Positions 58,850-64,000 of a DNA stretch of 64,000 bases are shown here, one piece after another. Below the pieces are notes generated by a model. That model made no database searches. It was given only the letters and a program-made list of their open reading frames with translations, and was not told where the DNA came from. The stretch is from Micromonospora sp. U21 (lineage in GTDB: Bacteria; Actinomycetota; Actinomycetes; Mycobacteriales; Micromonosporaceae), in NCBI RefSeq assembly GCF_018070045.1, contig NZ_JAGPYK010000010.1, forward strand, positions 62,001 through 126,000, given 5' to 3'. Numbering within the stretch: position 1 is the first letter of the stretch; each line of letters starts with the position of its first letter. Both the position numbers and the translations under genes were made by a program.

Positions 58850-59842
58850 GTGGCCGCGCTCGCTCCGTCGGTGGCCGCGATCCGGGTGGCGGTCCGCCGC
58901 GCGCTGACCGGTCTGCCGTCCGGTGGGCCGGTGCTGGTCGCCTGCTCCGGCGGCGCCGACTCGCTCGCCCTGGCGGCGGCCACCGCGTTCGTGGCGCCCC
59001 GCTTGGGTCGTGCCGCCAGCCTGGTGACCGTCGACCACGGCCTGCAGAACGGCTCGGCGCAGCGCGCCGAGGCGGTGGCAGCCTGGGCCCGGGAGGCCGG
59101 TTTCATGCCGGCGACCGCGGTCCGTGTGGAGGTGGCCGGGAGACCGGGTGGACCGGAGGCGGCCGCCCGGGAGGCCCGCTATGCGGCGCTGACCGAGATC
59201 GCCGGGCAGCACGGCGCGGTCGCGGTGCTCACCGGGCACACCCGCGACGATCAGGCGGAGACGGTGCTGCTCGCCCTCGCCCGGGGTGCCGGTCCGCGCG
59301 GGCTGGCCGGGATGCCCGTCCGGCGGGAGCTGTCCGGGGTGCCGCTGCTGCGGCCGCTGCTGGAGATCGGTCGAGAGCAGACCCGCGCCGCGTGTGAGGT
59401 GCTCGGGTTGAGCCCGTGGCAGGACCCGCACAACACCGATCCGTCGTACGCCCGGTCCCGGGTGCGGGCCGACGTGCTGCCGGCGCTGGTGCGGGCGCTC
59501 GGGCCGGACGTACTCGACAATCTGGCGCGTACCGCCCGGCTGGTGGCGGCCGACAACGCCGCCCTCGACGATGTGGCGCAGGCGGCACTGGCGGCGGCCC
59601 GGCATCCCGGGGGTGGGCTCCGGGTGCCGGTACTGGTCGGCCTGGCCCCCGCCGTACGCGGCCGGGTGCTGCACGCGTGGGCGCGCGAGCTGGGAGCCCC
59701 GCCGGGTGCCCTGTCGTACCGGCACGTCGCCGCGCTGGACGCCCTGGTCACCGGGTGGCACGGTCAGGGCCCGACCGACCTGCCCGGCGGTGTCCGGGTG
59801 CTCCGCCGCGCCGACCGGCTGGCGCCGGTGGCCCCCACCTGA
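58850..59842 (+). CDS. tilS: tRNA(Ile)-lysidine synthetase
   Basis: A 330-residue cytosolic enzyme from GTG 58850 (VAALAPSVAAIRVAVRRALT). The PP-loop motif SGGADSLALAAA is near residue 33, GHTRDDQAETVLL is near 130, and NTDPSYARSRVRADVLP follows. It modifies the anticodon C34 of tRNA-Ile(CAU) to lysidine so that it reads AUA, using ATP and lysine. It ends without the long C-terminal domains seen in E. coli, which is normal for actinobacteria. It follows the metalloprotease gene by 10 bases. In mycobacteria the next gene is hpt; here a regulator and a small gene intervene. Confidence 0.93.
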   Translation: MAALAPSVAAIRVAVRRALTGLPSGGPVLVACSGGADSLALAAATAFVAPRLGRAASLVTVDHGLQNGSAQRAEAVAAWAREAGFMPATAVRVEVAGRPGGPEAAAREARYAALTEIAGQHGAVAVLTGHTRDDQAETVLLALARGAGPRGLAGMPVRRELSGVPLLRPLLEIGREQTRAACEVLGLSPWQDPHNTDPSYARSRVRADVLPALVRALGPDVLDNLARTARLVAADNAALDDVAQAALAAARHPGGGLRVPVLVGLAPAVRGRVLHAWARELGAPPGALSYRHVAALDALVTGWHGQGPTDLPGGVRVLRRADRLAPVAPT

Positions 59843-59877
59843 TCGGCCGTGCGGGTGGTGCATCGGGTCGGCTGGTC

Positions 59878-60840
59878 TCAGCCGCTGTGCGCCCGGTCGC
59901 GGAAGGTGGTCCGGTAGCCGTGCGGGGTGGCGCCGACCCGGCGACTGAAGTGGTGGCGCAGCGCCGCCGCGTCGCTGAAGCCGGCCTGGTCGGCGACCGC
60001 CTCCACGCTCAACGGGGTCTCCTCCAGCAGCCGCCGGGCGAGTAGCACCCGCTGGTTGGTGAGCCAGTCATGCGGGGTGGTGCCGGTCTCGGCCCGGAAC
60101 CGGCGGGCGAACGTACGCGGTGCCATGCCCGCCCTGGCGGCCAGTTCCTCCACCGTGATCGTCCGGTCCAGGTGTCCCATCAGCCACTCCAGCACCGGCT
60201 CCAGGGTGGGCGCCTCGGGTGCCTTCGGGATGGGCGCTTCCACGTACTGCGACTGGCCGCCGTCGCGGTGCGGCGGGACCACCATCCGCCGGGCGAGCCG
60301 GGTCGCGGTGGCCGAGCCGTGCTCCTGGCGGACCAGGTGCAGGCAGGCGTCGATGCCGGCCGCCGTGCCGGCGCTGGTGAGCAGCCGACCGTCCTGGACG
60401 TACAGGGAGTTGCAGCGCACCCGGGCGCGTGGGTGCCGGTGTTGCAACTCGTCGACGTACCGCCAGTGGGTGGTGCACTCCCGGTCGTCCAGCAGCCCGG
60501 CCGCGCCGAGCAGGAAGGCGCCGGAGCAGACGCTGAACAGGTACGCGCCGCGCGCGTCGGCCCGGCGCAACGCGTCGAGCACCGGGCCGGGAACGGTGGT
60601 GCCCTGGCTGTGCGCGGGCACGGCCACCAGGTCGGCGTCCTCCACCGGGCCGAGATCGGCGTGCGGGGTGAGGTGGAAGCCGGATGAGGTGCGCACGGGT
60701 GCGCCGTCCGGACTGCACACACGGAAGCGGTAACCGGGGAAACCGTCGGCCGTGCGGTCGGTGCCGAAGACCTCGGCGAGCACGCCGAGCTCGAAGGGGG
60801 CGACCTGGTCGAGGGCGAGGACGGCCACGGAGCGAAGCAT
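59878..60840 (-). CDS. GlxA-family transcriptional regulator (DJ-1/PfpI plus AraC domains)
   Basis: A 320-residue protein starting MLRSVAVLALDQVAPFELGV. The N-terminal DJ-1/PfpI-like domain has SVCSGAFLLGAAGLL, in which the Cys sits at the nucleophile elbow, followed by TTHWRY. The C-terminal AraC domain (about 220-320) has two helix-turn-helix units: ITVEELAARAGMAPRTFARR and LSVEAVADQAGFSDAAALRHHF. It is cytosolic and DNA-binding; the effector is unknown. TACCCT lies 6 bases before ATG 60840, so leaderless. It reads opposite to tilS and hpt and so is an insertion in that conserved order. Confidence 0.9.
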   Translation of the reverse strand: MLRSVAVLALDQVAPFELGVLAEVFGTDRTADGFPGYRFRVCSPDGAPVRTSSGFHLTPHADLGPVEDADLVAVPAHSQGTTVPGPVLDALRRADARGAYLFSVCSGAFLLGAAGLLDDRECTTHWRYVDELQHRHPRARVRCNSLYVQDGRLLTSAGTAAGIDACLHLVRQEHGSATATRLARRMVVPPHRDGGQSQYVEAPIPKAPEAPTLEPVLEWLMGHLDRTITVEELAARAGMAPRTFARRFRAETGTTPHDWLTNQRVLLARRLLEETPLSVEAVADQAGFSDAAALRHHFSRRVGATPHGYRTTFRDRAHSG

Positions 60841-60990
60841 GTGACGAGGGTAACCCGACAGGTGGCAGAAAATCGATGACCAGTGGCATCCCTGCCACTG
60901 TCCGGTCGGTGCGAGTCGTCGCAGACTGGTCCCAGTCCGGTGCGCACCGGCGGCGAAACCGACAGCAACCATGCGAAAGCGAGCGCCGCC

Positions 60991-61128
60991 ATGGAGTTCC
61001 TGCTCTTCCTCCTGTTCGTGATCCTTCTCGCCGCCGCCTCGGCGGCCGGCCTCACCACGGACAGCCGCGATTCGGCCGACTGGAAGCCCAGCGACGACGG
61101 CCGCCGCTGGCGGTCCCGTACCAGCTGA
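60991..61128 (+). CDS. Small single-pass membrane protein, 45 aa
   Basis: The 45-residue product starts MEFLLFLLFVILLAAASAAG, one hydrophobic helix, followed by a charged tail with DSRDSADWKPSDDGRRW. Similar 40-50-residue proteins with an N-terminal helix and a (T/D)SRD-DW-P-DDGRR tail are, from memory, widespread and unnamed in actinobacteria. A purine-rich GCGAGCG lies before ATG 60991 but no strong ribosome site is seen. It sits between the GlxA regulator and hpt, divergent from the former. I do not know its function. Confidence 0.6.
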   Translation: MEFLLFLLFVILLAAASAAGLTTDSRDSADWKPSDDGRRWRSRTS

Positions 61129-61228
61129 TGTGTTTGGTGGCCTTTGCGGCGAAAATCCCCGGCGGGACCGCGCCAAAAGGTGCGGCCCCGCCGACGGAGG
61201 CCATCCGACGTACGGCAGGCTAGGAGTC

Positions 61229-61804
61229 ATGGCTGACGGCTCCTGGTACGACGCCGACATCGACCACGTGATCATTTCTGAGGCGCAGATCCGCGAAAAG
61301 ACGGCGGAACTGGCCAAACAGGTCTCCGCCGACTACGCCCACGTGGGCGATGGACTGCTCCTGGTCTGCGTGCTCAAGGGCGCGGTGATGTTCATGGCGG
61401 ACTTCGCCCGGGCACTGGGCCGCAACGGTCCCCCGGCCGAACTCGACTTCATGGCCATCTCCTCCTACGGCCAGGGCACCACCTCCTCCGGGGTGGTCCG
61501 CATCCTCAAGGACCTCGACCGGGACATCGCCGGCCGGCACGTGGTGGTCGTCGAGGACATCGTCGACTCCGGCCTGACGCTCTCCTGGCTGCTGCGCTAC
61601 CTGGAGTCCCGCTCCGCGGCGAGCGTCGAGGTGGTCGCGTTGTTCCGCAAGCCGGACGCGGTCCGGGTGCCGGTTCCGGTCAAGTACGTCGGTTTCGACA
61701 TCCCGACCGAGTTCGTGGTCGGGTACGGCCTGGACTTCGGTGAGCGCTACCGGGAGCTGCCGTACGTCGGGGTGCTCAAGCCCGAGGTCTACGCCCGGTC
61801 CTGA
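61229..61804 (+). CDS. hpt: Hypoxanthine phosphoribosyltransferase
   Basis: A 191-residue cytosolic enzyme starting MADGSWYDADIDHVIISEAQ. The PRPP-binding motif is VVVVEDIVDSGLTLSWL (about residues 108-124), and VLKGAVMFMADF near 50 is the conserved loop. It converts hypoxanthine or guanine plus PRPP to IMP or GMP in purine salvage. The start is ATG 61229 with GGAG at short spacing; the upstream in-frame region has no better one. In mycobacteria it follows tilS directly, while here about 1.4 kb of other sequence lies between. Confidence 0.95.
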   Translation: MADGSWYDADIDHVIISEAQIREKTAELAKQVSADYAHVGDGLLLVCVLKGAVMFMADFARALGRNGPPAELDFMAISSYGQGTTSSGVVRILKDLDRDIAGRHVVVVEDIVDSGLTLSWLLRYLESRSAASVEVVALFRKPDAVRVPVPVKYVGFDIPTEFVVGYGLDFGERYRELPYVGVLKPEVYARS

Positions 61805-62280
61805 CGCCGGCCGGAGCCACAACCGCCGGGCCCGCCCGCGGTGTGAGATCAACTCGCATCGGCATCCGTCAAGCCGACGTTCAGCGCGCTCTCAGCTGTT
61901 CCGGCTACCGTGGAGCCCGGTGGCGCGGAGGTTAATCCGCGCCCGACCCCCTCGACCGCGTGACCGGGCGTTCGGGTGGTCGGGCCGGACTCTCCGCCAC
62001 GCCGGCTTCTGCCCGGACCCGCTGTACGTATCGGTGAGGGCTGGTGAGCCTGCCCACAGTGCGCGCCGTCGATCGCGAAGGTGTGCCGAGTGCGGGGCTC
62101 GCAAGCTCACTCCTCGCGTACACGGTGTACCGTCGAATGACCGCGGCGCGGCAGTTTCCGCGCCTCGGGGCCGAGGCCGGCCCGCACGGCGGCTCCGGCC
62201 GCCGCTCAACCGCGGCGACACCATCAGACGGTCAGGACGTCGATCAGGAGGATGCGGGCGCTCCGGCGCTCGACAACAGT
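61805..62280. promoter_or_regulatory. Long leader or control region of ftsH
   Basis: These 476 bases contain no convincing gene. TACCGT (61906-61911) is a candidate -10 box, and GGCGCGGA (61922-61929) with TCCGCGCC (61936-61943) is a perfect 8-bp hairpin with loop GGTTAA right after it, at what would be the 5' end of the mRNA. The ftsH frame is open back to at least 62041, so an N-terminal extension from ATG 62137 is possible, though not typical of FtsH. The AGGAGG at 62246 lies 29 bases before ATG 62281, too far to serve it. Confidence 0.45.
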
Positions 62281-64000
62281 ATGGAACGTACGCGTTTCTT
62301 CCGCCGACCGGTGGTCTGGATCATCCTGGTCATCCTCGGCGCCGTTGTGCTCAGTCAGCTGTTCACCGCTGGTCCCAGCTACCACCGCGTGGACACTTCC
62401 GTTGCGCTCGACCAGCTCCACACCGCCAAGATCAATAAGGTCGTCTTCCAGGACAAGGAGCAGACGCTCCAGCTGGACCTGGCCCAGAAGACGAAGTTCG
62501 GCGAGACCACCACCAACAAGATCGAGGCCCAGTTCCCGTACCAGGTTGGGGACGAAGTCTGGAACGAGGTGCTGGACGCCAAGGCGGCCAACCGGGTCAC
62601 CGGCCCGGCCGACGCCAAGGTCTCGTCGGACAGCATCTGGGTGAGCCTGCTGGTCAACCTGCTGCCGATCGCGCTGCTCGTGCTCCTGCTGCTGTTCTTC
62701 ATGTCGCAGATGCAGGGCGGCGGCTCCCGGGTGCTCAACTTCGGCAAGTCCAAGGCGAAGATGATCACCAAGGACACTCCGAAGACGACCTTCGCGGACG
62801 TCGCGGGTGCCGAGGAGGCCGTCGAGGAGCTGCACGAGATCAAGGACTTCCTGCAGAACCCGGCGAAGTACCAGGCCCTGGGTGCCAAGATCCCGAAGGG
62901 CGTGCTGCTGTTCGGCCCGCCCGGCACCGGCAAGACCCTGCTGGCCCGCGCGGTCGCCGGCGAGGCCGGGGTGCCCTTCTACTCCATCTCCGGCTCCGAC
63001 TTTGTGGAGATGTTCGTCGGTGTCGGCGCCAGCCGGGTCCGTGACCTGTTCGAGCAGGCCAAGGCGAACGCTCCGGCGATCGTCTTCGTCGACGAGATCG
63101 ACGCCGTCGGCCGGCACCGTGGCGCCGGCATGGGCGGCGGTCACGACGAGCGCGAGCAGACGCTCAACCAGCTGCTCGTCGAGATGGACGGCTTCGACAC
63201 CAAGGGCGGGGTCATCCTGATCGCGGCCACCAACCGGCCGGACATCCTCGACCCGGCGCTGCTGCGCCCGGGCCGGTTCGACCGGCAGATCCCGGTGGAC
63301 GCCCCCGACATGGAGGGCCGCAAGGCCATCCTGCGGGTGCACGCCAAGGGCAAGCCGTTCACCCCCGACGTCGACCTCGACTCGGTGGCCCGGCGTACCC
63401 CGGGCTTCAGCGGCGCCGACCTGGCCAACGTGATCAACGAGTCGGCCCTGCTCACCGCCCGTAAGGATCAGCGCGCGATCTCCAACGACTCGCTGGAAGA
63501 GTCGATCGACCGGGTGATCGCGGGTCCGCAGCGACGGACCCGCGTGATGAGCGACCAGGAAAAGAAGATCACCGCGTACCACGAGGGTGGCCACGCGTTG
63601 GTCGCCTGGGCGCTGCCGCACGCCGCGCCGGTGCACAAGGTGACGATCCTGTCCCGTGGTCGCTCGCTGGGCCACACCCTGGTGCTCCCGACCGAAGACA
63701 AGTACACCCAGACCCGCGCCGAAATGATCGACACCCTGGCGTACGCGCTGGGCGGTCGCGCCGCCGAGGAACTGGTCTTCCACGAGCCGACGACCGGTGC
63801 TGGCAACGACATCGAGAAGGCCACCCAACTGGCCCGCGCGATGATCACCCAGTACGGCATGAGCTCCAAGCTCGGTGCGATCAAGTACGGCACCAGCGGG
63901 GACGAGCCGTTCCTCGGCCGCAACATGGGTCACGAGCGGGACTACTCGGACTCGGTGGCCGCCGAGATCGACGGCGAGATGCGGGCACTGGTCGAGCTGG
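62281..64000 (+). CDS. ftsH: ATP-dependent zinc metalloprotease FtsH, partial (C-terminus beyond the right edge)
   Basis: The visible 573 residues start [20 protein letters not shown]. Membrane helix 1 is near residues 12-30 and helix 2 is near 120-140, with a periplasmic part between. The AAA domain has Walker A GPPGTGKT near 212, Walker [13 protein letters not shown], and the second region of homology [20 protein letters not shown]. The zinc protease site HEGGH is near 434, and the third ligand lies in [12 protein letters not shown]. It degrades misfolded membrane and regulatory proteins as a hexamer. The start is ATG 62281 by family convention; no strong ribosome site is seen. The gene continues beyond 64000. 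Confidence 0.96.
   Translation, partial: MERTRFFRRPVVWIILVILGAVVLSQLFTAGPSYHRVDTSVALDQLHTAKINKVVFQDKEQTLQLDLAQKTKFGETTTNKIEAQFPYQVGDEVWNEVLDAKAANRVTGPADAKVSSDSIWVSLLVNLLPIALLVLLLLFFMSQMQGGGSRVLNFGKSKAKMITKDTPKTTFADVAGAEEAVEELHEIKDFLQNPAKYQALGAKIPKGVLLFGPPGTGKTLLARAVAGEAGVPFYSISGSDFVEMFVGVGASRVRDLFEQAKANAPAIVFVDEIDAVGRHRGAGMGGGHDEREQTLNQLLVEMDGFDTKGGVILIAATNRPDILDPALLRPGRFDRQIPVDAPDMEGRKAILRVHAKGKPFTPDVDLDSVARRTPGFSGADLANVINESALLTARKDQRAISNDSLEESIDRVIAGPQRRTRVMSDQEKKITAYHEGGHALVAWALPHAAPVHKVTILSRGRSLGHTLVLPTEDKYTQTRAEMIDTLAYALGGRAAEELVFHEPTTGAGNDIEKATQLARAMITQYGMSSKLGAIKYGTSGDEPFLGRNMGHERDYSDSVAAEIDGEMRALVEL

Noticed and set aside
62137..62280. N-terminal extension of FtsH from ATG 62137
   Set aside because: FtsH proteins normally start within about 15 residues of the first membrane helix; the extension is low-complexity. 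Kept only as a query in the findings.

Overview
The window is a 64 kb piece of a high-GC actinobacterial chromosome, most likely from Micromonosporaceae (Micromonospora or a close relative). The grounds are very high GC, frequent GTG starts, many leaderless genes, and two blocks of gene order that match Mycobacterium and Streptomyces chromosomes. The organism call rests on family knowledge and gene order, not on a database search.

Layout. 1-13.4 kb is mixed: a GAF sensor cut by the left edge, a CpdA-like phosphodiesterase, a frameshifted gamma-glutamylcyclotransferase-like gene, a secreted 5'-nucleotidase, an MFS exporter, a methyltransferase with a large LuxR-type ATPase regulator, a TMEM175-type channel, a DHFR-like reductase, tRNA-Pro(CGG), a membrane metallophosphoesterase and a YqeY protein. 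13.4-22.1 kb and 41.1-47.2 kb together rebuild the mycobacterial order ponA2 - whiB4 - two ArsA/Get3-like ATPases (Rv3680/Rv3679 type) - RidA - metallo-beta-lactamase-fold hydrolase // crp - nth - TlpA thioredoxin - NUDIX - marP. These genes serve cell wall synthesis, redox and acid stress, and cAMP response.

Between those halves sits about 19 kb of other genes (22.1-41.0 kb). They are a giant zinc-ribbon adenylyl cyclase/ATPase/TPR protein coupled to the hydrolase, a Ser/Thr kinase, a solute-binding lipoprotein coupled to a polytopic membrane protein, and a tetR-led, translationally coupled acyl-CoA carboxylase / acyl-CoA dehydrogenase / AtuA-like operon for branched or isoprenoid acyl-CoA breakdown. 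The AtuA-like gene carries an in-frame GC-rich palindromic insertion written in rare codons, including a TTA codon. This is the most unusual feature of the window.

47.3-55.1 kb holds a PAP2 phosphatase and a partial type VII secretion locus (mycosin, EccC, EccD; no EccB, EccE or WXG100 gene here). 55.1-64 kb is a conserved housekeeping run: ppa, dacB-type carboxypeptidase, DUF2342-type metalloprotease, tilS, hpt and ftsH, with a GlxA-type regulator and a 45-aa membrane protein between tilS and hpt.

Non-coding structure includes at least 13 genes with a TANNNT box 5-8 nt before the start (leaderless mRNAs), one pair of overlapping divergent -10 boxes, three long-spacer inverted repeats placed just after stop codons, a 13-bp tandem array upstream of the tetR operon, and several strong hairpin terminators. 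No CRISPR array, transposase, integrase or rRNA gene was seen.
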